From Chrysophaeum taylorii (lineage: Eukaryota > Sar > Pelagophyceae > Pelagomonadales > Pelagomonadaceae): 64,000 bases of DNA. Numbering within the stretch: position 1 is the stretch's first letter; each line of letters begins with the position of its first letter. The notes beneath the pieces were generated by a model. The model worked only from the letters and a program-made list of their open reading frames with translations. It searched no databases and was not told where the DNA came from. Position numbers and translations under genes: made by a program. The stretch spans positions 1 to 64,000 of the forward strand of contig JAQMWT010000392.1 in assembly GCA_029834535.1 (NCBI GenBank), in the 5' to 3' direction. Below, in pieces: positions 1 to 10,096 of this stretch.

Positions 1-151
1 CCCCCTTAACCTCACACTCACATTCAACCACAAAATCGTTGTGTCGTACACCGTGCTTGCTCTTTGTGTGTCGTTAGAGGACAGGACGAAGGGCAGCACT
101 ACCACTGCCACCATTCTCTACCTGAGGCACAGTGATTTGTACTGTTCTCTA
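1..151 (+). repeat. 5' LTR of A1 (left part outside window)
   Basis: This matches 7,881-8,031 nearly base for base, with small indels, and ends with the same ACTGTTCTCTA. About 40 bp of its left end should lie before the window. It contains a short hairpin-forming stretch (GGCAG...CTGCC, near 91-110). Confidence 0.75.
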
Positions 152-530
152 GGTTATGGCCCCAGTCAGTACTGGTAGAGAAGCGTCCTCCGAAAGACAC
201 CAATCTCGATCGACGTCTCGGACAAGATTCAGGATTTCCAGGCAAGAGCCAATCTCCTGCAGTTCCTGAAAGTTTTAAGACCGTAGTCAAGTTTCATCGC
301 TTGCTACTGGTGAAAAAGTGTGAAAAAGTGTGAAAGGCAACCAACAACGCGCAAAACGCAACCCGAAAACGATGGCGACTCACGACCCACAAGTCCCGAG
401 TCTGGAAGTAGCGACGCAATTCGCTACACAGCAACGCTCTCGACCACAGTTCAAGCCAATTTGGCTGATTGCCAACGGCGCCAAGCTAATCTCTTAGATC
501 AAGACGACCAACTCGATCAAGACGAGCAAC

Positions 531-3500
531 TTGAACAAGCTCCCCAACCAGCTGTTCATACGGCAACTCCCCTCGCACAAGCAAACTTCTCACGAAGTCG
601 CGACCCACGACCCGATCATCTCGATGGTCACCCCCCTCATGCCGACAACCTCCACAGGATGTCAAACACCCCACGGCAAGTCTCAGACCCCACTGCCTTC
701 CCACCGGACCCAGGCACAGCCAAGGTTACTCCACAACCTGGCACACCCCACATTCACGAGTTCACTCCACCTTGTTCAATATCGCACCAGCAATGTTGAA
801 CACACCACCACCAATAAACATTGCTCCTTCACTCCACCAACCCCACCGGAGCCTCCACCTCCTTCACTGGAGCCTAACTCCCCACTATCGGCGACTCCCG
901 CTACACCACCTATACAAGTTCCCCAACGTCCTCGTCAACCCCCTCGCCGCACCACTCATCTCCTTGATGATCATGCCACCTACGGCCATAACGGCCCCGG
1001 CACATTCATCCCTGACCAAGCTCCCACCGCGGCTCAAGCTCCTGCCGCCCCACTGTCGGATTCCCTTGTCCGATATCCATCATCTTCCGCAAGTCACTCT
1101 CCTCAGGACTTTCCTCTCCATCCACAAGACCATGCCACCTACGGCCACGACGGCCCCGGCACTTCCACTTCTACCACCGCTCCTTCCGCGGCTCAAGTTC
1201 CTGCCGCCCAACCATCGGACCCTCCTGACAGACCTTCATCACCTTTCGAAAGTCGCTGTTCACCAGATTTGCCCCTCCACCCGCGTGAATATGCATTCCA
1301 CGACTACGACCGTTCCTCCGTCCCCACTCAAGCAACACTCCACCTCCTTTCTCAAAGTTCCAATGTACCTCCGTCTGCTCTCCAACGCAAGTTGGCCGCC
1401 ACTACGGCTGCATTCCGCTCCCAAACCGCTGAATTGGCCGCAACCAAGGCCGCGCTCATTCGCAAGGACAATGTTTTGTCCTCCACAGCCGCCAAACTCA
1501 ACATCACCGACGCCGCCCTGGCTTTCGCCACTGCCCAGCTCGCCATCCAAGCCGACGAACTGGTCTCCACCCACGCCGAACTCCATCTCACCCACACCCA
1601 GCTCAAGGCACTCGAAACTGCCCACGCTGACATCCGCAGCTCCCACCTTGAAACCAACACCGTCCTCCAAACCATTCTTACCTCATTGGATGCAACTCAC
1701 CCCACCCAATATGCTGCATCGCATCTTTCACCTCCTTTCCCCATCCACAGCCAACCTTCATCCCCTTCCGAACCAACCTCCAATGCCTCTCCCCCGATTC
1801 TCCCCGAGCATCATCACCACCTCCACGGATGCCCCGGACCTGGTTCTCCTGGTTCACCACCCACTCCGTCTCTCTGTTCTCAACCCCCCGCCATCTCTGG
1901 CCCCTCCTCCTCTACCCACTCACTCTTCGCCTCTTTGGCACCCCCTGAACCCCTTTGCACCCGCTCGCCTTATCAGCTACCTGGTTCATTCCAACTCGAC
2001 CACATCCCCGCGTCCGAGTTGCGAGGGCGTACATTCAACACCGGCGACCGTACCCCTACCACCAGCGACGATCTCCACGAGCAAAGTCCCACCAAGAATC
2101 AAGACCACCCACAAGAGTCGACAAGTTCCGAACTATCAAAAGACAGCTCTTTGCCTGATGGTCATGCTCACCATCATGCTGCCAAGACATGCATAAGGGC
2201 TTCTTCTCTCTTCGGGCACAACGGCCCAGGAAGCAATCTTGTCGAAGAAACACCAAGCCACCTCGTTCCCACTTTCGACAAGTCAAAGAAAAAGACACCC
2301 GGAGATGTTCCCGAGTATTATGCCTACATCGACTATGGCAACCACACCCAAGAATCTAAGGCTCCGCCGTATTCTATGCCCCGGGCACAAGAGCCGCAGG
2401 CCACTGACAACATCCCCTCTGATTCAGCCCCCTGGTATGATGCATACAGCGAAGAAACAAGACCCACTTCACTAGTCTCGAAGATGGTCTCCTCGACCAT
2501 TCCAGATCAGCCGCCTGATCCAATCACCACCAATGACCCCGCAATGCCGAATCCACAAGGACAAGACACGCTGTCAACGGTCCCACGGTTAACATACTCG
2601 CAGGCACTCACCGCACCTGCAGGTATCAGCTCAGATTCACAAGGCATTCCCGCCTTATTCGATCTCTCTCGATCAGCAGCTCCCGATCACTTCGAAGCTG
2701 GTTCCGCATCGCCGCCTCCCCTCCTCGAAGACAGGCGCGCACTGCCGCTCACCGGCGCTTGCTGCTGCACCCACCATCCACCTTCTCGGTCGGATGCACT
2801 GGATGACACTGCTCAGCAGGTTGTTGCATGGACCCATCTGCGACCACCATGTCACGATTCGATGGATGTCTTCGCACGAGCACCAGTCGCAGCACCTGAT
2901 CACCCGCTCCCTAACTTTCGGTCGGAGGATGCACTCCTTTTGACTGCCGATCCTTATGTCTCACCGCGACCAAGCCCCTGGAAAGCTTTCCCCATGGCTG
3001 CAGTAACAGACACAGATTTCGAGCGTTCTGAACGACCCGATCAGCCGCAAACTATGCACGATTCCATTGCGACAACTTCGGTCCTGTATGTCCCCTTGCA
3101 TAGCTCTCTTCTGGACGCCACACGCTTGCGCTGCCTCTGGAAAATCGACGTTGCGCTCTCAGGAAACATTCTCCGCGCACAATGCACAGATTCGCTCCAA
3201 CTGACCCACTTCTGTAAGCATTTTCGCATCACTGGAATGCACGACAAACGTTCCACGCCAGCTGCCGGCTCCACCACAAACATGCACCCACGTCACGTAC
3301 GTTGCCTCCCTCAAAAGCGTCTTATCGCTCAGCACGTCACTCCTCATTTGAGGACGCATGTCACATGCCAGCACCTTCGAATGCTCAACACGCCTAAGGG
3401 CAACCCTAATCACTACGGCACTCACTGCTCTGGTCCCAGCATCTCCGCTATTGAGAATGCACCCAGCAGGACTGACCCTTACATTGCCCTGGTTCTACTG

Positions 3501-3653
3501 CACTCTCCTTCGGCGACCCCTCTTTTCGAATTCCCGCACTGGACCCCAAGCATTTCAGGCCGGATACTCTCCACCACGGGACCTCAGCTCACGCGCCCAT
3601 CTGCCCTACCTTGCAGACAGGTCAGCCGCGAGCCACACTCCGTTTGGCACTGA
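531..3653 (+). CDS. A1 first long ORF, coiled-coil and Pro/Ser/Thr/His-rich
   Basis: A 1,040-residue ORF of unknown function inside the LTR element. Its N-terminal third holds tandem repeats of about 54 residues built round HATYGHNGPGT (copies near 970 and 1,132; more diverged copies near 1,290, 2,210 and 2,310). Residues about 280-390 form a regular Ala/Leu heptad coiled coil (L..K.AATTAAFRSQTAELAATKAAL and onward, about 110 residues). This is strong evidence that this is the true frame and not a by-product of base composition. The rest is low-complexity Pro/Ser/Thr/His. By position and coiled coil it could be a gag-like structural protein, but no capsid, zinc knuckle or protease motif is visible. 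Part of a fossil element; function not assigned. Confidence 0.5.
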   Translation: MNKLPNQLFIRQLPSHKQTSHEVATHDPIISMVTPLMPTTSTGCQTPHGKSQTPLPSHRTQAQPRLLHNLAHPTFTSSLHLVQYRTSNVEHTTTNKHCSFTPPTPPEPPPPSLEPNSPLSATPATPPIQVPQRPRQPPRRTTHLLDDHATYGHNGPGTFIPDQAPTAAQAPAAPLSDSLVRYPSSSASHSPQDFPLHPQDHATYGHDGPGTSTSTTAPSAAQVPAAQPSDPPDRPSSPFESRCSPDLPLHPREYAFHDYDRSSVPTQATLHLLSQSSNVPPSALQRKLAATTAAFRSQTAELAATKAALIRKDNVLSSTAAKLNITDAALAFATAQLAIQADELVSTHAELHLTHTQLKALETAHADIRSSHLETNTVLQTILTSLDATHPTQYAASHLSPPFPIHSQPSSPSEPTSNASPPILPEHHHHLHGCPGPGSPGSPPTPSLCSQPPAISGPSSSTHSLFASLAPPEPLCTRSPYQLPGSFQLDHIPASELRGRTFNTGDRTPTTSDDLHEQSPTKNQDHPQESTSSELSKDSSLPDGHAHHHAAKTCIRASSLFGHNGPGSNLVEETPSHLVPTFDKSKKKTPGDVPEYYAYIDYGNHTQESKAPPYSMPRAQEPQATDNIPSDSAPWYDAYSEETRPTSLVSKMVSSTIPDQPPDPITTNDPAMPNPQGQDTLSTVPRLTYSQALTAPAGISSDSQGIPALFDLSRSAAPDHFEAGSASPPPLLEDRRALPLTGACCCTHHPPSRSDALDDTAQQVVAWTHLRPPCHDSMDVFARAPVAAPDHPLPNFRSEDALLLTADPYVSPRPSPWKAFPMAAVTDTDFERSERPDQPQTMHDSIATTSVLYVPLHSSLLDATRLRCLWKIDVALSGNILRAQCTDSLQLTHFCKHFRITGMHDKRSTPAAGSTTNMHPRHVRCLPQKRLIAQHVTPHLRTHVTCQHLRMLNTPKGNPNHYGTHCSGPSISAIENAPSRTDPYIALVLLHSPSATPLFEFPHWTPSISGRILSTTGPQLTRPSALPCRQVSREPHSVWH

Positions 3654-6600
3654 CTTCGGACCATCCGCATCACGCGCTTTTGCTCTTGGAGCATGACACG
3701 CTTTTTGATGCTCTCCGCGTCACCGCCTCTAACACCACGATACTCGTCATTTCCACCGACACTCCGCGCCGCAACGTATCTCACGACCTTCAGATCACCA
3801 ACATAAGTCGCTCGCGCCCGCACCACGTCGCGCACGCCTTACGAGGGCGCATTTCAATTGGTGACCTCACAGATATATCGATGCATTTTCCGACGTCCGA
3901 CTTTGAACTTACGAGTTACTTTATGGCAATCCCCAATGCCAAGACGTCTGAAGCTGCGCAATCATGTCTCTGGAACTCCAAAGCCGAAACTGCCAGACAA
4001 GAAAGCACTCAGCTCTCCACAGCTGCTCAGCAGCTACTTATAGTCTCTCTTATAGTCTCACACAAAGCAACGAGTACTATCTCGCAGTCTCTATTGGACG
4101 ACAAGACGAAAGATAAGACCACAACGGCCAGCTACACCAGCCAGCCCATTGATGTAGCAGACGAGACAATGCAAACCAACTGCACAGCACGGTTCCAGAC
4201 TATGCAGACGATGCTCAGGTCCAACGCTCAGTTGCTCGACCACGCACACGTTCTGTCACCTGACCTTGCGCTGCTACTGGCTCCTGTCTCATTCATAGCT
4301 GATGCACCCCATCCGATAGGCCAATCATTAAGATATGTCCCGCTCGCAGAAGCACCACCACAGGACACAAAGGTACATCATGAAGACACAGGTAAGCGCA
4401 CCACGATCATGCGCACAAGCTCATTGCGCCTATCTGATCACGACGAGACGAAGCTGCAGCTTTGCTTGTTCCCTTCGCCTCTGGAAGACAAAGGCCGCCT
4501 CTCAGCCTCCCAGGTACCCGACCCTTCCCTGTCGCTGCAATCCGTATTAGCACAGACGATCTCGCCTCCCTGCACGACTGCAGATCAGGCACAAGCCAAT
4601 GTCAACACTCTGCAGAGTTATGCGCAACCGCTGGAATCTTACCAGCACGGCTACCTCAGCCAGTCAGGTCACTGCACCACCTCGGTCTCCCCTGGCACCA
4701 GGTCGACGTATCGCTCATTCGCGACCACCTCAAGTCATCTAATGGACGACTATATCTCGAGCATGAACTCATTGCAACGCTTGAGTCATACCCAAGAAGG
4801 AATCCTACTTTGGAGTCACCTCAGCCACTCCCACAGGAACTGTGGCCACCAGACGCCACCCATGTGCTCGTGGTTTCTCCATTGATTTCCTCCAAAGCAT
4901 TTGAGCAGCAGAGACAAAATAAAACCTCCCCATGCGACTATAGCCGCATTCTCGTTTGGGACACATGCATTTACTTCAGGTCATTTGTTTACGCCCATAG
5001 TACCGCGACACACGGCAACCAAGATAGAAGTGGACTGCGTTCCACCCTCATCTCCGAGCGCTACCCCCGACATGCTGCTCCCGGCACTACTAGCCAGTCC
5101 CATCACGTCTGATTCAGCTCCCATCGCCTTGTATGACGTCATATGTCATATTCCGATTAAAGTCCAGACACCGCACAGGCTAAAATGCAATCGCGACGGC
5201 ACGCTCACCGCCCCTCTCGGTTTAGACTACAAACATTGCGCCATACCCATGGTACACCCACAGTCAACTGAGACGCACGCTCGCTTGTCGCACAGTACGA
5301 TGCCCAAACACCTTTTGATTCATGATACGCAGAACACTGTCGTCTCAGCCACCGCTGAAGCGCCTCCTCCGACCGCCGCCCGGCTCTGCGCTCGTTTCGC
5401 AATCATGGTCTCTCCGTCTCACCGGCAATTCGGAGATTTCACCCAGTTCGAATTACGAGGGCGCATTAGTATTCCACCGACGACAAGATTCGTTTCGATT
5501 CGTATCAGTCATGCATCCTATGGCTACTCTGGCTACTTCGGAACACTATTCGAGGCACGTACTGAAGTCCCTCTTTCTAAGGACCTCTGTCACACGCCAA
5601 GACCTGATGAGTATTCGTCGTTCCTCCCCGCTTCGACGCGACTCCCGACGACCAAATCCCCGACGATTTGTGATGACACTAAGTTCCGTCTTCAATGCAA
5701 TTCAGAGCCTCCCACGCTCTTCCGTCAATCTCGTGCAGGTCACACCTATCACGTTTCAGCTCGCTCGATTTTATCCAGTATGCTGCCATATGCAAACGAA
5801 GTTCTATCACGCCAAAGCCACACGTCACAGTTATCGCTAGTCTCGCGCAATAAATGCCCGCCACCAAATAATAGCCGCACGCAGAGTCCTCTACTCACCT
5901 CTTTTCACGTCCCTTCCAGCACTATGCTTGACGTTGAAGCTCTGCACCACTATGGTTCGGTTACAACATCACTTCACGCGAAATCCTCGTCCAGTTCTGA
6001 TCATATCTCGCATCTGTCGACATTGTTATCGGAATCATGCTTCGGACACAGCTCAGACAGCACTAGCGTATTACGCTCCTATGACGCACTCGGTTCGCTC
6101 CTCTCCGTTCGTACTGCAGGTTCAATCTTGCAGAACTCTGAGTCCAACAGTCGCCATTGCGATTCGCACCCAGCCGACGCTTTCCGTAGCACCCGCGAGG
6201 ATAACCCCCAATCTCCACAGGTTGGACACGCGCTATGCTCTCAGCATTTCACCGAATCTCACTGCCGCACACCGCTAGCTCCACCCAGTTGTGTTACGAA
6301 TCAAGGGAAGTTAACTGCCATGACTATTCACTTCTTCATTCCCACACACTCGCTGCTATCCACAGTCTCACATGACTCATTGCCGGACAGTTCTCGCATT
6401 ATGGACAGGACCTCACATCATGTTCATTCTTCGGACATCCCCCGTCCACAGATCAATCCTCTCTTGAAACATACGCTCCCTACACGTTGTATACTGTACA
6501 GCTCTCGCATATCGACAACACCCTTCTGTCGAATGACACCCTTCTGTCGAATGTCTCCCCGTTCAGTCACTGCACGATTCACCAGGGATGCACCACGCCC

Positions 6601-7027
6601 CCTCGCGCTTGTACATCAAGGGGAGTTTGATTCTGGTGAAAACGCTTCGTTTGATTCTGATAAAAACGACTCCGGACATGAAATACACACTGGATCAGTC
6701 GATACTGGATCAGTCGATCGTCACAGCTCAGGATTACTTTATCGAACAGAACACGAAAGATGCGACTTTGACCATATCTTCGAAGTCAACTCTCCCCCTG
6801 GCACGGACACTATCTTCAAGCAGTCCATCGCCTTCAGGCATTCTCTTCTGTCGCCTGACTCTTCTACATTTTCTGCACAGGGCACCGACTCGTCAGCACA
6901 GGACACACGCCTGTATCCACCATCATACGCGAGACACTCGCAAACCTCAGTCTCCGCCCAATCATCTTTCGATGATAGCCACTGGCGACTTACACGAGAC
7001 TACGAACCCAAGTCTACAACTTTATAG
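3611..7027 (+). other. A1 second coding region, unrecognised
   Basis: The right half of the A1 interior is largely open on the plus strand with the same Ser/Thr/Pro/His-rich, Gly-poor style as the first ORF. The phrase LRGR recurs in it, encoded by the repeated TTACGAGGGCGCA motif (near 3,839 and 5,453). I looked for YxDD, DDE-type and HHCC motifs expected of pol and found none. Function unknown; described only as a part of the fossil. Confidence 0.35.
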
Positions 7028-7842
7028 TTTTCATATATATGGCCAACCCCAGACAGCTTTATCCCGATATCCTCATCGCGCTACGATTATCCGCATATTA
7101 TTTTACACGCTCATAGCCTAGCTTCAGCTGTCCCACGCTACACTCAGGACGACAGCTTTGACACGTATATGACAGGCAATCCTGGCTCTCTCATCTTCCA
7201 GAAACAGCTCCGCCTTACTCGTTCTCATTACGACGATTACCTTACCATGTCGAAACCGATTTGGCAAAATGGTCATGTCTCTTCATGGGATCACGCTGGC
7301 GCTCCGTCACTTCGTCACATCTTTACTAACAAAACTTCAGTCACGATAGAATCACATCCCTACGGCCACTTTCACTGTTCGCCTTTCGATCAACCATTGG
7401 TCTGCTGCACAATTCCCGACTGCCTGACCCATGATCCCTCCTGTTATTATTCGTTAGACCGCCCGCTCTACTCAGATGCTCCCCCAGCCACTTAGGATTT
7501 ATCCACCGGCACGCACCGTCCCCTATCTCATTAGCCACTGAGCAACATGATGATCTGATCTCTCTCACAACATTCGCCATACTTCATCGTCAGCCTACCT
7601 AGCATCTTTCTCCACATTTCTTCTTACTCACAACCGACGCTTTTTCCTTTCTTTGATCATCCGCTCTTTCTCCTTTCTCACTTCACACACTACCTGCGTT
7701 TCGTTTTCCTCTATCTCTTTCATGCACTTCGCACACTTTCCTTCAACGCCTCCTCACGACTCGACATCCATTTGTCCTTGGCCCGACATTTGTTTTGTTT
7801 GTCCCAGATTTCGCTCATCACCGAGTTCAATCTGCGAGGGCG

Positions 7843-8031
7843 TAGAGATAGAAAATTCCATTTAGGGTTAGAACCCCCCCCCCCCCCCAAACCTCACACT
7901 CACATTTCAACCATAAAATCGCTGTGTCGTACACCGTGCTGCTATTTGTGTCGTTAAAGGACAGGGCGAAAGGCAGCACTACCACTGCCACCATTCTCTA
8001 CCAGAGGCACAGTGATTTTTACTGTTCTCTA
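7843..8031 (+). repeat. 3' LTR of A1
   Basis: A 189-bp LTR from TAGAGATAG to TTCTCTA, with the purine tract TGCGAGGGCG directly upstream. It carries a plant-type telomere-like phrase (TTTAGGGTTAG) near its left end and a C-homopolymer just after. The bases following it are AGCTG (8,032-8,036), the expected target duplication, whose partner lies left of the window. Confidence 0.75.
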
Positions 8032-8660
8032 AGCTGACTCTGGTGGAGAGCACGCATGTAGTCACTGTGACGTTGTGCGTAATCTTCGGCGGAATCATCC
8101 TCATCGTGGACTTCGGGGATGGTGTCGTCGTAGAGGCCTAGGTGTACGTGGTTACCATAGAAACCGAGATGGCCTTGGTCATCTTTTTCGTCAGTTTCGC
8201 CCTCATCAGATGGATCTTCCGGAGGATCGGACGATAGCACCTGAATAAACTCTGCGGCATCGTTATCGGCTTCGGAGAGAAGAATCTCGTCGGAGATGGT
8301 GGTGATGAGGTTGATTAGCTTGCTCCTGCGCTCGGAGCTGGACGTGTGTTGGCGACCGGCTTGGCTGAGATTCCGCATGGTTAGGGGCTTGCGACGAACT
8401 TCACGAAGGGGGACCTTGAATTCAATTCAATCGGAATTGAATCGCTGGTCAGGAGTGGATGGTTTGGGTGGATGCGGTTGGGTTGGAAAGTTGACCTTTC
8501 GAAGATGCGGGTGCTCGCGTTTGTCGGGGGTGACAGGAGCAGCACGGGGATTTTGCTTGTTCTTCGTTGGGGTGACAGGGGTAGCTTCGGGCTTTGGACT
8601 GACATTGATGTCATAGTTCCAGTGAGCTACACTATTATGTGTACGACACTGGAACATTTT
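8019..8660 (-). pseudogene. Decayed acidic ORF abutting the A1 3' LTR
   Basis: On the minus strand, 8,660 down to the LTR reads as protein-like sequence: a Pro/Lys-rich stretch (NYDINVSPKPEATPVTP...), then RKPLTMRNLSQAGRQHTSS, then an acidic tail (DEILLSEADNDAAEF...EDYAQRHSDYMRALHQSQ). An in-frame TGA near 8,437 splits it, within a repeated GAATT. The last four codons and the stop lie inside the A1 LTR, so the original C-terminus was cut by the A1 insertion; the rest should lie beyond the left window edge. No family recognised. It could be a host gene or a piece of an older element. Confidence 0.4.
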
Positions 8661-9018
8661 GTGGCGTAAGGGGAATTTTAGGGGCTACCTGGCGTGCCTT
8701 CGAATCCTGGCTCGCCGCTCGCGTCGGTGCCCTTGGTGGAGTCACTGGGCGAGGATAGCCGTTCTCCCGCCACACGACCACAAACAACTTTCGTGCCTGG
8801 TCCTTACAACTTGAGGACCGGCTGTTGCTTTATGATCAAGGGTATCCGAAAATCAGAAATCAGGGTGACGCATGTCACGGAAAGGGAAGATGATGTCATA
8901 GAGAACACTGACATCATCTGAACGGAGTAGGGTGCCCCTGATAAGGGGGGGGCTTAGAAGAGGGGTAAGCCTTAGGAGGCGGGAGTTGCCGCCACAGGGT
9001 GTGTGTGGGGAGCAGGAT
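8661..9018. other. No gene supported
   Basis: Contains only short ORFs. Near 8,890-8,915 there is a small inverted repeat (GATGATGTCATAGAGAACACTGACATCATC) in two 20-base-or-shorter arms, possibly a terminator-like hairpin. The G-runs at 8,945-9,010 resemble the left flank of the adjoining Helitron unit. Confidence 0.4.
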
Positions 9019-10092
9019 TGTTTGTCTTTAAATGTCGACTGCTAAGAGGGGGGTGTGTGTGGGGAGCATGAAGGATGCGGGTGGGTTTGTGGGGTATGAG
9101 GGATGTGCCTGACGGGCGGAGATAAGTACGCGGGACGTCCCCCGATTTAGGGTAAGGATCAGGTAGGCCCGCGAGCCAGCCATTGATCCTCCAAGCCGTC
9201 TACGGCGACCTCGCAGACTGTTTCCACGACCCGCGGCGGCTCTTTCAGCGCGCAATTCTCACGCCCCGTCGAAACGATGTTGTCGATGCTGACAACGCGC
9301 GCATGACCGCGGCCTTTTTTTCCCGGAGACGAGGCGTCGGAGTTCTTCTCGGCAGACTAGGTTGGGTCGGAAGACGACGCCTCGCTCTTAACAGTCGAGT
9401 TTTCGACTCCCTGACAACCAACGGGATGCTGACTTTGATCGCGAGCTTAAAGTCTTCGCAACCTCGACCCGTCGCACGGCCACTGCAACGGTACCAGATA
9501 CATGATCGATCGTGTCGTTGTCACCGAGGCTCCTCCAACCTGTATCCCTTAAGGCCCGCCGACGCCAAACGATCAACAAGAGCCAGGGCCAGACCCCCCG
9601 CGAGGTCGGCGTCCTCTTGCCCAAGCCCGTCTTCTGTCACGTCCAGCTCTACGTGGCTCTCTGTCGATCGGCAACCCCGAGGATATGCTCTTCTGAGTCG
9701 ACGACTCCACCCTACCCCACACGTGCTGCGCAATACCGATAAGCCCCCTCCCGGCGTCTACACGCGCACTGTAAGTGAACTTACTGGGACCAGGTGAACT
9801 TACTGGGATTTGAGATTGGGACTAGGTGAACTGAGTGACCAGGTGAACTTACTGGGACCAGGTGAACTTACTGGGTTTTTTAGAGTAAACTCAAGGGTTG
9901 GCGGCGCGTGCAGATCAATGCAGCTTGGATTGGCGGGGGTGAGAGCGACGAGCTCAAAGGAGTGGGCGTGAGCACGAGTGGGTTTACGCCGAACTTACTG
10001 GGGTTAGAGATTTGGACTAGGTGAACTTACTGACCAGGTGAACTTACTGGGGTTAGAGATTGGGACTAGGTGAACTTACTGGCCTGCACTTG
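9019..10092 (+). mobile_element. Helitron unit H1 (non-autonomous, plus orientation)
   Basis: The unit runs from TGTTTGTCTTTAAATGTCGA to the family 3' end TTACTGGCCTGCACTTG. It contains a C-terminal Helitron helicase remnant (9,183-9,797), followed by about 300 bp of short interspersed repeats of AGGTGAACTTACTGGG (roughly ten copies). Homologous units lie at 35-41 kb and 60-63 kb. The left end has the GGGGTGTGTGTGGGGAGCATGAAGG segment also seen at 41,180-41,230 and 62,395-62,440, and lacks the TCCTAACTACTAATCG 5' terminus of other copies. The insertion point of A2 follows directly. Confidence 0.75.
9183..9797 (+). pseudogene. Helitron PIF1-like helicase C-terminal remnant
   Basis: Helitron Rep-helicase proteins end in a PIF1-type superfamily 1B helicase. 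Here the reading begins ILQAVYGDLADCF and continues FQRAILTPRRNDVVDADN, matching the Helitron segment with consensus AILTPRNDDVDxIN. The most diagnostic helicase block, TINKSQGQTPREVGVLLPKP followed by VFCHVQLYVALCRS, lies in a different frame (9,512-9,742), so a frameshift separates the two halves. Only about 170 of the roughly 1,500 residues of an autonomous Helitron protein remain; there is no Rep domain. The same truncation and frame change are seen in the other units, so the lesion was inherited by the whole family. Non-functional as a transposase. Confidence 0.75.
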
Positions 10093-10096
10093 TTCA

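Larger units (their letters stand above)
1..8031 (+). mobile_element. LTR-retroelement fossil A1, no pol recognised
   Basis: Seen: the sequence at 1-151 recurs at the right end (to 8,031), so the element has direct terminal repeats; the first is cut by the window edge. The LTR begins TAGAGATAG and ends TTCTCTA, a 6-bp inverted terminus, and is preceded by a purine-rich tract at 7,834-7,842. A TGGCCCC stretch at 157, just after the 5' LTR, is a candidate primer-binding site. The interior (152-7,842) is C-rich and G-poor on the plus strand and mostly open on that strand. A solo LTR of this family elsewhere in the window has a perfect 5-bp target duplication, which fits LTR elements. I see no reverse transcriptase, RNase H, integrase or protease motif. 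It may therefore be a large non-autonomous derivative or a very divergent family. It looks broken, with a few breaks. Its age cannot be set; its visible LTR parts differ at roughly a tenth of positions or fewer. Confidence 0.7.

Noticed and set aside
772-2196. 474-residue ORF overlapping the first A1 ORF
   Set aside because: Pro/Leu/Ser-only translation without structure; it follows from the C-rich, G-poor strand, while the coiled coil lies in the other frame.
8690-8725. tRNA T-arm-like CCTTCGAATCCTGG
   Set aside because: No cloverleaf could be built around it.
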